Shown: in pieces, positions 17,698 through 26,307 of the stretch
Position numbering within the stretch: position 1 is the stretch's first letter
Layout: each line of letters opens with the position of its first letter
NCBI RefSeq assembly: GCF_001591165.1
Contig: NZ_BCUG01000003.1
Location: 62,001-126,000 of the forward strand
Source of the DNA: Thauera butanivorans NBRC 103042
GTDB lineage: Bacteria > Pseudomonadota > Gammaproteobacteria > Burkholderiales > Rhodocyclaceae
Length of the DNA stretch: 64,000 bases
Direction: 5' to 3'
Notes under the pieces: model-generated
What the model was told of the DNA's origin: nothing
The model's input: the letters and a program-made list of their open reading frames with translations, nothing else
Databases searched by the model: none
Program-made: the position numbers and the translations under genes

Positions 17698-18191
17698 CGC
17701 TGCGGCTCCCCGGTGATGCTGCCCCCCGACTGCACGCCGGTATGCCGGTGGGTGTGCAGGATCACACCGTTGCTCTGCAGATCCCCGCCGACGTGGATCA
17801 CCTCGCCGCCGTCGATCCTGATCGCGCGCAGCCCGCTGAGCGTCAGCGTGCCGCTGGTGTGGTCGTAGGCAATGCGGGCGCCATCGGGAAAATCGACAAC
17901 ATGTTCCGTGGCGCTGCTGCTCGGCTGATCATGCGCGGCGGTGTAGATGCCGGTCAGCACGAAACCCGCGCCCATGTCGCCGCTCGGGCACAGCAACAAC
18001 ACCTGCTCACCTGGCGCCGGCGGGTTCCACGTGCGCGTGGTGCCTGCCCGGCGCTCGCACCACGGCAGCCAGTCGGTCAGCAGCGCGCCGCACTGCACAC
18101 GGCACAGCGCACGCGCGTGATCCACCGCGGCAATGGAGCCGGGGCGGATCAGGTTGTCGATGCGGCGGGCGAGGTCTGCAGGGCTGTTCAT
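17694..18191 (-). CDS. V: P2 gpV-like baseplate spike protein
   Basis: 165 residues: OB-fold N-terminus (IAAVDHARALCRVQCG) and a C-terminal beta-helix (GTLTLSG, IRIDGGEVIHVGGDLQSNG). It ends in the THRHTGVQSG metal-binding tip, where paired His residues hold an iron in P2 gpV. It pierces the outer membrane. First gene of the V operon, with a dyad/CG-run element just upstream. Confidence 0.93.
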   Translation of the reverse strand: MNSPADLARRIDNLIRPGSIAAVDHARALCRVQCGALLTDWLPWCERRAGTTRTWNPPAPGEQVLLLCPSGDMGAGFVLTGIYTAAHDQPSSSATEHVVDFPDGARIAYDHTSGTLTLSGLRAIRIDGGEVIHVGGDLQSNGVILHTHRHTGVQSGGSITGEPQR

Positions 18192-18199
18192 GCCCTGAT

Positions 18200-18256
18200 G
18201 ATGCCGCGCGCGCGCGACCCCGCGGCGGCCCGGCAGTTGTGGCGGTGGCGGCGACA
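18200..18256 (-). promoter_or_regulatory. Putative late promoter of the V operon (CG run plus TGT-N13-ACA)
   Basis: The 18-mer GATGCCGCGCGCGCGCGA at 18200-18217 starts 9 bp upstream of the V start. TGT-N13-ACA occupies 18238-18256, 20 bp away, the same spacing as upstream of FI. The dyad lies in the gap after gene S, where P2 places its V promoter. The very short distance from the CG run to the ATG is odd for a conventional -10. Confidence 0.5.
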
Positions 18257-18257
18257 G

Positions 18258-18710
18258 CTACCGGCCGGCGGCCAGGTGGTTGATGATGCGCTCGGCCACC
18301 ATGTCGACATACCCGGCGGCAAAGCCCAGCACCCGGCGCACCGGGTAGCGATACTCCGGCCCACCCGGCGCCACGCGGTCGGTGCCGCCCTCCTGGTGAA
18401 CGCGGGCGATGCGCGCAGCGCGGCCGGCAATCTGCACCACCGCCGCATCCGCCGTGGCCTCGATGCGCATGTATCGGGTCGTGCGCAGGCGCGCGAACAT
18501 CTGCCGGCGCACACGCCCCTTCTTGTCCCGCGCGCGCGGCTTGCGCGGGGCAAACGGCGTGCCGTCCGGGTTGCGCTGGGCAGCAATGCGGCGCTGCTCG
18601 CGGGCACGCAGCTCGGTGGCGATCTCGCGCGCCAGCTTGCGGCGCTCCGCCGGCGACAGCGCCACCAGCAGGCTCTGCAGCTCGGGGGAAAAGTCCAGCT
18701 CAGAGGACAT
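18258..18710 (-). CDS. S: P2 gpS-like tail completion protein
   Basis: 150 residues, phage_tail_S family. Starts with a helical region rich in Arg/Glu (SPAERRKLAREIATELR), followed by a beta segment with GRAARIARVHQEGGTD typical of gpS. Completes the tail end that joins the head. Overlaps R by 11 nt. Confidence 0.88.
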   Translation of the reverse strand: MSSELDFSPELQSLLVALSPAERRKLAREIATELRAREQRRIAAQRNPDGTPFAPRKPRARDKKGRVRRQMFARLRTTRYMRIEATADAAVVQIAGRAARIARVHQEGGTDRVAPGGPEYRYPVRRVLGFAAGYVDMVAERIINHLAAGR

Positions 18711-19173
18711 CTTCGTGCGTACCGTCCGGATGGCGGATGGTCAGCGACCAGGTGTCCGCATACGGGTTCAGGTCCAGCGGCGGTTCCGGCACGTGCCGGG
18801 CGGTGTGCGTGCCGTCCTCGGCCGTGCTCACCACCACCCGTTCGGTGAGCTGCAGGCGGATCACCAGGTCCATGCTGCTGTGGTCCAGCAGGTCCGCTTC
18901 GAAGGTGATGCCGTCGCGCCGGTCGGGGTTCGCCAGCAGCTCGTGCTGGTGCTGGGCTACCCACGCCAGCACCGGCACCATGATCGCATCGGCATGGGCG
19001 GCAAAGTTCGTCACGATGACTTCCAGCGTGTAGCCGTATTCGAAGCTCAGCGATGCCGCCGCGGTGCAGCGTATCGAGCCCTGGTTCACGAACACCAGCA
19101 GGCGGTCCGGGTTCGTCTGCAGGTCCGGGAATGCCGCCTCGATCGCGGCGCGCAGGCTTGCAGGTTTCAGCAC
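18700..19173 (-). CDS. R: P2 gpR-like tail completion protein
   Basis: 157 residues, P2_phage_GpR family. The GTG at 19173 is chosen because it gives the family-typical start (LKPASLRAAIEAAFPDLQ) and has AGGAG six bases upstream. An upstream ATG at 19206 would add 11 unconserved residues. Works with S in tail completion. Confidence 0.88.
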   Translation of the reverse strand: MLKPASLRAAIEAAFPDLQTNPDRLLVFVNQGSIRCTAAASLSFEYGYTLEVIVTNFAAHADAIMVPVLAWVAQHQHELLANPDRRDGITFEADLLDHSSMDLVIRLQLTERVVVSTAEDGTHTARHVPEPPLDLNPYADTWSLTIRHPDGTHEDVL

Positions 19174-19370
19174 GGCAGGCTCCTGAAGTGCGGGTGCGCC
19201 TCGCACGCCGCTTTTGCACTATCCGGGCACGGGAACGCGCCGACGAATGCGTAGCCGACGTGGGCGTGGTAGATCGGCGCGGGCTCGCCCACCGACCGGG
19301 CGATGTGGCTCTTGTCGATGCGCGCCGGGCCGTTCTCGAGCCGATCCACCGCTGTGCGCTGCCAGCCCAT
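19167..19370 (-). CDS. Small hypothetical phage protein upstream of R
   Basis: 67 residues beginning MGWQRTAVDRLENGPARIDK. The ATG shares one base with the DUF1353 gene stop (TGATG) and its 3' end overlaps the R start, so it fits the operon tightly. Two Cys and two His near the C-terminus (FPCPDSAKAACEAHPHF) hint at metal binding. Function unknown. Confidence 0.6.
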   Translation of the reverse strand: MGWQRTAVDRLENGPARIDKSHIARSVGEPAPIYHAHVGYAFVGAFPCPDSAKAACEAHPHFRSLPC

Positions 19371-19780
19371 CAGCGGCGCTCCAGCCCATGGCGCGCGAGA
19401 AATGCACGGGCATCGGCAGCCAGCGCGTCGGCGTTGCGTTGCCATGGCAACCATCCCGCCAGCCTCACCGCCAGATACATGGCGGTGCGCTGCGTCCAGC
19501 GCACGCCGGACGCCTCCATTGCCCGCAGGAACAAGGCATCGACGCCATCACGCGGGCGGTCCTGCACCACGAACAGATAGTCGTGCAGGATCGCCGCCGA
19601 CCGGTGCCGCCCGTTCACCGGAATCAGGCTGTGGAAGATGCGCGGGATGCTGGCCAGGTCGGTCAGGAACCCCGGCGGAATCACGATGATTTCTGCGGGC
19701 GTCTCCCACACCACCGGCAGTTCGAGCCGCCAGCGCCCGGCCTCGGCGCACGCGCGCAATACGGGGGCGGTGCGGAACAT
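19370..19780 (-). CDS. DUF1353 family phage protein
   Basis: 136 residues. Contains PPGFLTDLASIPRIF and ILHDYLFV, the DUF1353 core found in many phages near lysis or tail genes; biochemical role unknown. It is coupled to both neighbours by TGATG overlaps and lies in the position of the P2 lysA-C genes, between endolysin and R. Confidence 0.85.
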   Translation of the reverse strand: MFRTAPVLRACAEAGRWRLELPVVWETPAEIIVIPPGFLTDLASIPRIFHSLIPVNGRHRSAAILHDYLFVVQDRPRDGVDALFLRAMEASGVRWTQRTAMYLAVRLAGWLPWQRNADALAADARAFLARHGLERR

Positions 19781-20142
19781 CAGTCTGGCCTGGGCAGCAG
19801 CTTGATGACACGGTCGATGTCGACCTCGTACCAGCCCTGCAGCGGCCGCACGCGCCGCAGGGTGGCCATCGGCAGCGTGTGCCCCGGCAGGCGCCGCGCG
19901 TACAGCCAGTGGTAGCCCGCGCCATGCGCCCACCGCACGATAAGCCGCAAATGCGCGCGGGTGATGCCGTTGCCGGCCAGGCCGGTGATGATCACCTCGC
20001 TTTCGGACAGCCGGGTGTAGGTGCACTTGCCGACGAAAGGCGGCAGCGTCGCGGCCGGATCGACGTCGCGCAGGAATCTGATGGAGCCGGTATGTTCCTC
20101 GACGCTGATCGCGCAGCGCCGATTGTCGTGGATGATCGTCAT
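19780..20142 (-). CDS. Hypothetical phage protein downstream of endolysin
   Basis: 120 residues, mixed alpha/beta, beginning MTIIHDNRRCAISVEEHTGS. Its ATG overlaps the endolysin stop (ATGA). No hydrophobic segment, so it is not an obvious holin. Family not recognised. Confidence 0.65.
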   Translation of the reverse strand: MTIIHDNRRCAISVEEHTGSIRFLRDVDPAATLPPFVGKCTYTRLSESEVIITGLAGNGITRAHLRLIVRWAHGAGYHWLYARRLPGHTLPMATLRRVRPLQGWYEVDIDRVIKLLPRPD

Positions 20143-20957
20143 GCCGCCGCGGTCTCCGCGCCCGCATACCGCTCGAATGCGCGTGCAAGCCGCACGTCGT
20201 ACAAATTCTTCCGGTAGGCGGGGCCGTTGTAGATCTGTGCGAACGTCGCCCACTTGCGGGTCTTCAGCGCCTTGTGCAGCGCCGGGTCGGCCAGGATGAA
20301 GCGCACGAAGGCCTCCAACTGCCTGCCCTCGCTGGTGTCCATCTGCGCGGCGAAGTGCGCCGCGCTTTCGTAGCCCAGGGCCTTCCAGTGGAAACCCATG
20401 ATCTGGAACAGCCCCCAGCTTGCCGATTCGATCGCGCAGGCAGCGTGGATCGCCTGGGCCTGCCCCAGCCTGCGGTGCTCCGCATACCCACCCAGGTATC
20501 CGCCCGGCGCCCGGTTGACGATGCTCGGCTGTCGCGCCGCGATGGCATCCGCATCCAGCCCGGCGGCGGCGAGCTGGCGGTACATGATGTGCCGCTCGAA
20601 CAAGATCACCGGCCGCATCTCAGGCAGGAAGCCGCTACCGCGCGACTCCACCTCATTGACCGCCTTCACCGCGGCCAGCGGCACGCCCAGCTCATCGGCG
20701 GCGGCCTTCAACTGGTCTTCGCGCAGCAGCCATGCCGGGCGCTGGCCGCCGCGCTCCAGGGTTTCGATCGTCTTCGGCCCGGCAATGCCATCCACCACCA
20801 GGCCCGCGCGCGCCTGCGCATCGAGCACGGCGCGCAAGGTGCTGGGGCCGAACCAGCCGTCCACCACCAGCGCCGGGCGTGCGCCGGCCGCGTTCAGCAG
20901 CGTCTGCAGGCGGCGCACGGCCACGCCCTTGTCGTCGAGTTTCAAGAGGCTTGCCAT
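20139..20957 (-). CDS. Endolysin: peptidoglycan-binding plus N-acetylmuramidase (DUF3380)
   Basis: 272 residues in two domains. PG_binding_1 spans about residues 1-72 (LQTLLNAAGARP, VDGWFGPSTLRAV, DGIAGPKTI). An N-acetylmuramidase domain spans about 90-265 with the catalytic-region NEVESRGSGF, VILFERH and SASWGLFQIMG. No signal peptide, so a holin is needed. It replaces P2 lysozyme K at the same place after X. Confidence 0.93.
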   Translation of the reverse strand: MASLLKLDDKGVAVRRLQTLLNAAGARPALVVDGWFGPSTLRAVLDAQARAGLVVDGIAGPKTIETLERGGQRPAWLLREDQLKAAADELGVPLAAVKAVNEVESRGSGFLPEMRPVILFERHIMYRQLAAAGLDADAIAARQPSIVNRAPGGYLGGYAEHRRLGQAQAIHAACAIESASWGLFQIMGFHWKALGYESAAHFAAQMDTSEGRQLEAFVRFILADPALHKALKTRKWATFAQIYNGPAYRKNLYDVRLARAFERYAGAETAAA

Positions 20958-20961
20958 TGCA

Positions 20962-21165
20962 TCAGTCCCAAAGCTTCAGCCGGCGTGCCACCGGCGGGGT
21001 CGGTTGGTCGGGCAGCTCCACCAGCGTGCCCAGCGGCAGCACCGGGCCATGCGCTGCCAGGCCGGGGTTTGCCGCCAGCACCTGTTCCGTCACGCCGGCG
21101 GTGCGGCCGTAGTGGCGCCAGCACAGCAGGTCGACGGTATCGCCCTGCATCGCACGCACCTGCAT
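20962..21165 (-). CDS. X: P2 gpX-like tail protein (LysM-like)
   Basis: 67 residues, Phage_tail_X family. MQGDTVDLLCWRHYGRTAGV followed by LAANPGLAAHGPVLPLGT is the characteristic LysM-like fold of the essential tail protein gpX. The ATG shares one base with the L stop. Confidence 0.92.
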   Translation of the reverse strand: MQVRAMQGDTVDLLCWRHYGRTAGVTEQVLAANPGLAAHGPVLPLGTLVELPDQPTPPVARRLKLWD

Positions 21166-21629
21166 CAGATCAGCTCCACGGTAGTGCGCGGCCGGCCCTG
21201 GATGTCTGTGATCGCCCAGCGCGCATCGCGGCGGTGGTCGTCGACGGTGGGGGTGAGCTTGTCGGCCTGCAGGTGGCCTTCGTTCGTGCTGTCGAAGTCG
21301 CGGCGGCGCTCGGTAATGCTGGCGGCCGCCAGGCTGTACACCGCGCGGCGCCAGTTGTGCGCATGGGCCGATTCGCCCGCCACCTGCACGGCCGGCACCT
21401 CGGCCAGCGTGGCGTGACCGGCGGCGAGCTGGGCAATCTCCCAGTCCTGCAGCTCGCGCATGGCTTCCAGCGCCCCGGCAATCAACGCCTCGCGCAGGCG
21501 GTCGGGCGTCACCGTGCCGTCCAGGCGCATGGCGGCCCGCGCGGCGGCGGGCTCGATTGCTGGCCAGAACACGCCGCAGTCGATTGCGGCCTCGGGGTTC
21601 GGCGCAGGCGGGACGGCAATGAAGGGCAT
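21165..21629 (-). CDS. L: P2 gpL-like head completion protein
   Basis: 154 residues, Phage_GPL family; plugs the capsid portal vertex after packaging. The segments VTPDRLREALIAGALEAMREL and YSLAAASITERRRDFDST match gpL. About 104 bp of GC-rich spacer separates it from M. Confidence 0.9.
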   Translation of the reverse strand: MPFIAVPPAPNPEAAIDCGVFWPAIEPAAARAAMRLDGTVTPDRLREALIAGALEAMRELQDWEIAQLAAGHATLAEVPAVQVAGESAHAHNWRRAVYSLAAASITERRRDFDSTNEGHLQADKLTPTVDDHRRDARWAITDIQGRPRTTVELI

Positions 21630-21733
21630 GCACGGCTCCGGATGGGTGGGCGGTGGGGGGGCGGAAACGGCCAGGGAAGGAGTGGGACCCTGGGCGTTCC
21701 GCCCCCGCCGCCCGGCGCGGGTGGGCGCTCGGT

Positions 21734-22447
21734 TCAGCCCTGGCCGGTGGCCGGGGCAGTGTTCGGTTGTTCGGTGGCCGGCGGCTCGGCCGCCTTGCGG
21801 ATTTCGCGTTCCAGGCGCTCGATGTCTTTCTTCACGCCCACTTTGTCGTGCGCCTTCAGCGCCGCGTGCAGGTAGTCCAGCGCCTGCTGCGGGGCCGCTT
21901 CGCGCAGCGCGTAGCCCAGCGCCTTGTACAGCTTGGCGCGGACCTCGTCCGGCATGTCATGCCCGGCGGTCAGGTCCGCCGCGCCCTCCAGCGCCGCCAC
22001 GTCCGCCAGCTCGCCGGCGGCGAGCTGGCGCAGGGCCACTTCGGCGAACTCTTCGGCGACGATGCACGGCAGGCCGCGCTGGTAGTGGTCGGGCGGCGTC
22101 AGGCCGTGGCGCACGGCGTATTCGGCCAGGGTCAGCGCGCCGGCGAGGTCGCCGGTGTCGATGCGCCACACCAGCACGGTAACCAGCACATCGTCCTGGC
22201 CGCCGCGGTCGGCCTGCAGCACGCCGTCGACCCACGGCGCATACACCGGCAGAAAGCCGCGCTTGGCCTCCACCTTGCGTTCGATGCTCTGGATGCTCTT
22301 CAGCGTGCGGCGGTGCTCGGCCAGCTGGCGCAGCATCAGTTCGTAGGCATTGGCGGTGGCCGGCGGCAGGTCTTCCTGCGCGGCCCCTGCGGCCGCCGCC
22401 AGGGCGGCGGCGGTGCGCAGGTAATGGCGGCGGGCGGGGCTGTTCAT
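21734..22447 (-). CDS. M: P2 gpM-like small terminase (endonuclease) subunit
   Basis: 237 residues, Phage_term_smal family. Starts MNSPARRHYLRTAAA and has the YELMLRQLAEHRRTLKSIQS and LVTVLVWRIDTGDLAGAL motifs typical of gpM. Works with P to cut cos ends. Ends in a Pro/Thr-rich tail. Confidence 0.92.
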   Translation of the reverse strand: MNSPARRHYLRTAAALAAAAGAAQEDLPPATANAYELMLRQLAEHRRTLKSIQSIERKVEAKRGFLPVYAPWVDGVLQADRGGQDDVLVTVLVWRIDTGDLAGALTLAEYAVRHGLTPPDHYQRGLPCIVAEEFAEVALRQLAAGELADVAALEGAADLTAGHDMPDEVRAKLYKALGYALREAAPQQALDYLHAALKAHDKVGVKKDIERLEREIRKAAEPPATEQPNTAPATGQG

Positions 22448-22457
22448 GGCGAGCCCC

Positions 22458-23474
22458 TTACGCGGCCACTTCGATGTTTTCGACCAGGCAGCCGCAGCCG
22501 TAGTCCTCGACCACATACGCTTCGTTGCTCGACTCGTAGTTCTCGATGCGGTCGCGCTTGGCGTTGTCGTCGATCTTGCGGCGCCGGGTGCCCTCCTGCC
22601 AGTAGATCGACAGGTTGTCCAGGCGGGTGATCAGGATCGCGCCGTCCGGCACGAAGGGCACGCGCACCGCCGGCAGGCCGCCCACGCGCTTCTGGCTGAT
22701 GATCACGTCCGCGGCCAGCGTCTCGGAAGGCGGCTGGGTGGTGTTGATGATCGGGAAATACTTGTCGTCCAGCAGGCGCCGGCCCATCACGGCGACCAGC
22801 GCGGTGTCTTCGCGGTACCACGGGTCGATCAGGTTGCTCACCGCATCGAACACCAGCGCGTCCAGGTTCTTGTAATCCTTGCCGGCGCCGGCGCCCACGG
22901 TGACCTTGCCCGACGCCGCCACCACCTCGGCCATCACTCGGGCTGCGGCATGCGTGCGGTACTTCTGCAGCCAGCCGATGTTCACGTCCTGCAGCAGCGG
23001 GTTGGTGGTCGGGTTGCTGGTGGCCGCGCGGCTGGTGCCGTTGAAGCCGATCATGATGCGGTCCAGCGCCTGGCGCCGCAGGATCACATCACGGATGCGC
23101 GTCTGGAAGTCCGGGAACTTGGCCCACATGTCGATCTTCGCGTACGTCAGATGCGTGTCGAAGTTCGTCTGGGTGCAGAAGTAGCCCTGTTCGTCCAGCG
23201 TGGTCAGGTCGCGGGTGGCGCGGTCGGCGAGGGTCGTGTTGGTGGTACTGGCGACGGGGGCCGAAATGCCCAGCCCCAGCTTGTCGCCGGCCTGCTCGGG
23301 CACACCGACGATGTTGATGCGGCCAAGGAATTCGCTGGATTCCTGGATCTTGGTTTCCAGCTTCTGCTGCACGCTGGGCTCGACCGTGAACTGAGCGGTG
23401 GCGGAATCGACGCCGTTGAGCTTGGCGAGCTGTTCCACGTAGGCGTTGAACAGGCGGCGGGTATCGTTGCGCAT
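22458..23474 (-). CDS. N: Major capsid protein (P2 gpN-like)
   Basis: 338 residues, Phage_cap_P2 family. MRNDTRRLFNAYVEQLAKLN and QESSEFLGRINIVGV are standard gpN features; the C-terminus ENYESSNEAYVVEDYG is also typical. It is processed in P2 at the N-terminus by gpO. The ATG at 23474 is chosen over an upstream frame that runs into the O gene. Confidence 0.95.
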   Translation of the reverse strand: MRNDTRRLFNAYVEQLAKLNGVDSATAQFTVEPSVQQKLETKIQESSEFLGRINIVGVPEQAGDKLGLGISAPVASTTNTTLADRATRDLTTLDEQGYFCTQTNFDTHLTYAKIDMWAKFPDFQTRIRDVILRRQALDRIMIGFNGTSRAATSNPTTNPLLQDVNIGWLQKYRTHAAARVMAEVVAASGKVTVGAGAGKDYKNLDALVFDAVSNLIDPWYREDTALVAVMGRRLLDDKYFPIINTTQPPSETLAADVIISQKRVGGLPAVRVPFVPDGAILITRLDNLSIYWQEGTRRRKIDDNAKRDRIENYESSNEAYVVEDYGCGCLVENIEVAA

Positions 23475-23523
23475 GGATGTGGCTCCGGTGTGGATCGTGT
23501 AATGGGGCGGTCTGTGCCGGGGC

Positions 23524-24372
23524 TCAGCAGTCGGTGAGCACGGCGCCATTGCCGCCGGTGGCGGGCGGGCGCTGGCGGTACTGCTGCTCGGGTTGCTGGT
23601 CGAGCTTCGTCACCAGGTCGGCGAACTCGCCCTGCAGCTTGTCGTGGGCGCTCTTCAGGTTGGCGTAGTCGGTGCCCAGCGCGGCCACCTTTGCAACCTG
23701 GTCGGCCAGGGCCTTCTGGTTGTCCGCCAGCAGCTCGATGGCCTTGTGGGCGTCCTGCAGGCGCGCATCGCTGGCGGCGAACTTGTTGCCCAGGCCGCCC
23801 AGCAGCTCCCGCACCTTGGCGAACATGCCCTTGGTTTCGTCGTCGGGCACGGGGGCGGGGTCATCGCCCAGCCCGGACAGATCCATTTCAACCGCTTCGG
23901 AGAACAGATTGCCGGCGCTGCGCTTGCGCGCGGCCAGCGGGTTGACCGTTGCGCCGGCGGCGAACTTCAGCATTTCCGTGCCCAGGCTCGCCGGGCTGTC
24001 GGTGATCGCCAGGCCTTCCAGGTAGGCTTCCTTGGTGTCGCCGAACTCGGGGTTCACTTCCATCGACGAATACACCTTCTGGCGCTTCTTCGACAGTTCG
24101 ATCAGCTCCGGCGTGGGGTCGATCTCCGCATACAGCGCCAGCTTGCCGTCCAGCGCCGAACCGTCGCTGATCTTCTCGAACGACAAGGCGACAACATCGC
24201 CGTAGGCCTTGAACGGGCCATCGGGCAGCACGCCCCGGAAGTGCTCCAGATTGACACGCGCCCCGTAGACCTTCGGGTCGTAGTTCTTCGCCATCTGCAC
24301 GATCCATGCCGCAGAAATGTTGCGGCCGTCCGTGGTGGCGCCTTCGGTGGCGATGCGGAATTTCTTCTTCAT
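23524..24372 (-). CDS. O: Capsid scaffolding protein and maturation protease (P2 gpO-like)
   Basis: 282 residues, Phage_GPO family. N-terminal serine protease domain with VNLEHFRGVLP (His) and VYSSMEVNPEFG (Ser region); C-terminal coiled-coil scaffold (about 190-260), rich in Ala, Asp and Gln. First gene of the leftward head operon, divergent from P. Confidence 0.93.
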   Translation of the reverse strand: MKKKFRIATEGATTDGRNISAAWIVQMAKNYDPKVYGARVNLEHFRGVLPDGPFKAYGDVVALSFEKISDGSALDGKLALYAEIDPTPELIELSKKRQKVYSSMEVNPEFGDTKEAYLEGLAITDSPASLGTEMLKFAAGATVNPLAARKRSAGNLFSEAVEMDLSGLGDDPAPVPDDETKGMFAKVRELLGGLGNKFAASDARLQDAHKAIELLADNQKALADQVAKVAALGTDYANLKSAHDKLQGEFADLVTKLDQQPEQQYRQRPPATGGNGAVLTDC

Positions 24373-24451
24373 GTGGGTGGGCTCCGGTGCGTGAGCAGTA
24401 TCGACGCACCCATCATCGCCACCCCTCGCGCGGCGCTCAATGCCGCGTGGC

Positions 24452-24499
24452 TGTGCGGTTCCGGCTTACAACACCCGGCGGATTTCCGCGCGCGCGCGA
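24452..24499. promoter_or_regulatory. Putative divergent late promoter region between O and P
   Basis: TGT-N13-ACA at 24452-24470 and, 15 bp on, CCGCGCGCGCGCGA at 24486-24499, the same 14-mer found upstream of FI and V. P2 has divergent late promoters for P and O in this gap. The CG run comes close to the P start. No other TGT dyad was seen between 24373 and 24452, so one site may serve both directions. Confidence 0.45.
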
Positions 24500-24508
24500 G
24501 GCGGCAGG

Positions 24509-26305
24509 ATGGCGGCCATGGACGATCCGCAAGCCGCCCACGCCCCCCTGCTCGACACCCTGCCCATAGTCATGGACCCGCGCCGCCGGGCGCGTGCGCT
24601 GTACTGGCAGGGCTGGAGCGTCACGCAGATCGCCCAGGAACTGGACCTGCCGCGTGCCACCGTCAGCACCTGGAAGGGCCGCGACGGCTGGGACAAGGCC
24701 ATGCCGCGCGAGCGCGTGGAATCGGTGCTGGAACAGCGCATCGTCCAGCTCGTGCTGAAGGAGAAGAAGACCGGCGGCGACTTCAAGGAACTGGACCTGC
24801 TCGCCCGCCAGTTCGAACGCCTGGCGCGCATCCGCCGCTACGAGGCCCCCGGCGGCCACGAAGGCGACCTGAACCCCAACGTGGAAAACCGCAACAAGGG
24901 GACAAAGAAGAAGCCCACGCGCAACTTCTTCAGCCCCGAGCAGATCGAGGAACTGCGCAAGCGCTTCCACGACGGCATGTTCGGCTATCAAGAGGTGTGG
25001 CACCAGGCCAGCCTGACCGAGCGCATCCGCAGCATCCTCAAGTCCCGGCAGATCGGCGCCACGTACTACTTCGCCCGCGAAGCCTTGATGGACGCGCTCG
25101 ACACAGGGCGCAATCAGATTTTCCTGTCGGCAAGCAAGGCCCAGGCGATGCAGTTCCGCAGCTACATCGTCAAGTTCGCGCAGGAGGTCGGCGTCGAGCT
25201 GAAGGGCGAGAAGATCATCCTGTTCAACGGCGCCGAGCTGATCTTCCTGGGCACCAACAGCCGCACCGCGCAGAGCTACCACGGCAACCTGTACATCGAC
25301 GAAATCTTCTGGATTCCGCGCTACAAGGAATTGCGCAAGGTGGCCAGCGGCATGGCCGCGCAAAAGCGCTACCGCACCACCTACTTCAGCACGCCGTCCG
25401 CACAGTCGCACGAGGCCTACCCGATCTGGACCGGCGCCGCATACAACAAGGGCAGGCCCAAGGCCGAGCACGTCCACATCGACGTGTCGCACGCCGCGCT
25501 GCGCGCCGGCCGGCGCTGCGAGGACGGCATCTGGCGGCAGATCGTCACCATCGAAGACGCGCTCGCCGGCGGCTGCGACCTGTTCGACCTCGACCAGCTC
25601 AAGCGCGAGAACAACCCCGAAGAGTTCGCCCAGCTCTTCATGTGCCAGTTCATCGACGACGGCAACAGCGTGTTCAACCTGTCGCTGCTCATGCGCTGCA
25701 TGGTCGATAGCTGGGAGGTGTGGGACGACTGGAAGCCATTTGCCACCCGCCCCTTCGGCGACCGCCCGGTGTGGCTGGGCTACGACCCCAGCGACACCGG
25801 CGACGCCGCCGCGCTGGTGGTGCTGGCGCCGCCGGCCGTGCCGGGCGGCAAGTTCCGCGTGCTGGAGCGCATCCAGTTCCACGGCGCCGACTTTGCCGAC
25901 CAGGCCGAGTTCATCCGCAAGACCTGCGAGCGTTACAACGTGACGTTCATCGGCATCGATGCCAGCGGCCTGGGCGTGGGCGTGTACCAGCTCGTCAAGC
26001 AGTTCCGGCCGGACGCGGTGGGGTACAGCTACTCCACCGAACTCAAGACCCGCATGGTGCTCAAGGCGCTGGACGTCATGAGCAAGGGCCGGCTGGAGTG
26101 GGACAGCGGCCACACCGACATCGCCGCAAGCTTCATGGCCATCAAGAAGACCATCACCCCCAGCGGCCGCCACGTCACCTACCAGGCCAGCCGCTCCGAA
26201 GACGTGTCCCATGCCGACATCGCATGGGCCGTCATGCACGGGCTGATTCACGAACCCCTCGAAGGCGCCACCGAAACCAACCAAAGCAGCATGGAGATTT
26301 TCTGA
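24509..26305 (+). CDS. P: Large terminase ATPase subunit (P2 gpP-like)
   Basis: 598 residues. N-terminal HTH (VTQIAQELDLPRATVSTWKG) contacts DNA. ATPase motifs are SRQIGATYYFAREALMDA (Walker A region) and LYIDEIFW (Walker B). The nuclease domain begins at GYDPSDTGDAAALVV. It drives DNA into the capsid. Start 24509 (MAAMDD) is chosen; the ATG nine bases on is equally possible. Divergent from O and followed by Q after 2 bp. Confidence 0.95.
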   Translation: MAAMDDPQAAHAPLLDTLPIVMDPRRRARALYWQGWSVTQIAQELDLPRATVSTWKGRDGWDKAMPRERVESVLEQRIVQLVLKEKKTGGDFKELDLLARQFERLARIRRYEAPGGHEGDLNPNVENRNKGTKKKPTRNFFSPEQIEELRKRFHDGMFGYQEVWHQASLTERIRSILKSRQIGATYYFAREALMDALDTGRNQIFLSASKAQAMQFRSYIVKFAQEVGVELKGEKIILFNGAELIFLGTNSRTAQSYHGNLYIDEIFWIPRYKELRKVASGMAAQKRYRTTYFSTPSAQSHEAYPIWTGAAYNKGRPKAEHVHIDVSHAALRAGRRCEDGIWRQIVTIEDALAGGCDLFDLDQLKRENNPEEFAQLFMCQFIDDGNSVFNLSLLMRCMVDSWEVWDDWKPFATRPFGDRPVWLGYDPSDTGDAAALVVLAPPAVPGGKFRVLERIQFHGADFADQAEFIRKTCERYNVTFIGIDASGLGVGVYQLVKQFRPDAVGYSYSTELKTRMVLKALDVMSKGRLEWDSGHTDIAASFMAIKKTITPSGRHVTYQASRSEDVSHADIAWAVMHGLIHEPLEGATETNQSSMEIF

Positions 26306-26307
26306 TC

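Noticed and set aside
18528-18540. Another CG run, inside gene S
   Set aside because: Lies in coding sequence (Arg/Ala codons), lacks the GATG prefix and the dyad; shows that CG runs alone are not informative here.
24373-24508. Exact P2-type Ogr site (TGT-N12-ACA)
   Set aside because: Spacing is 13 in the two perfect cases, so it is reported as a variant, not as the P2 consensus.
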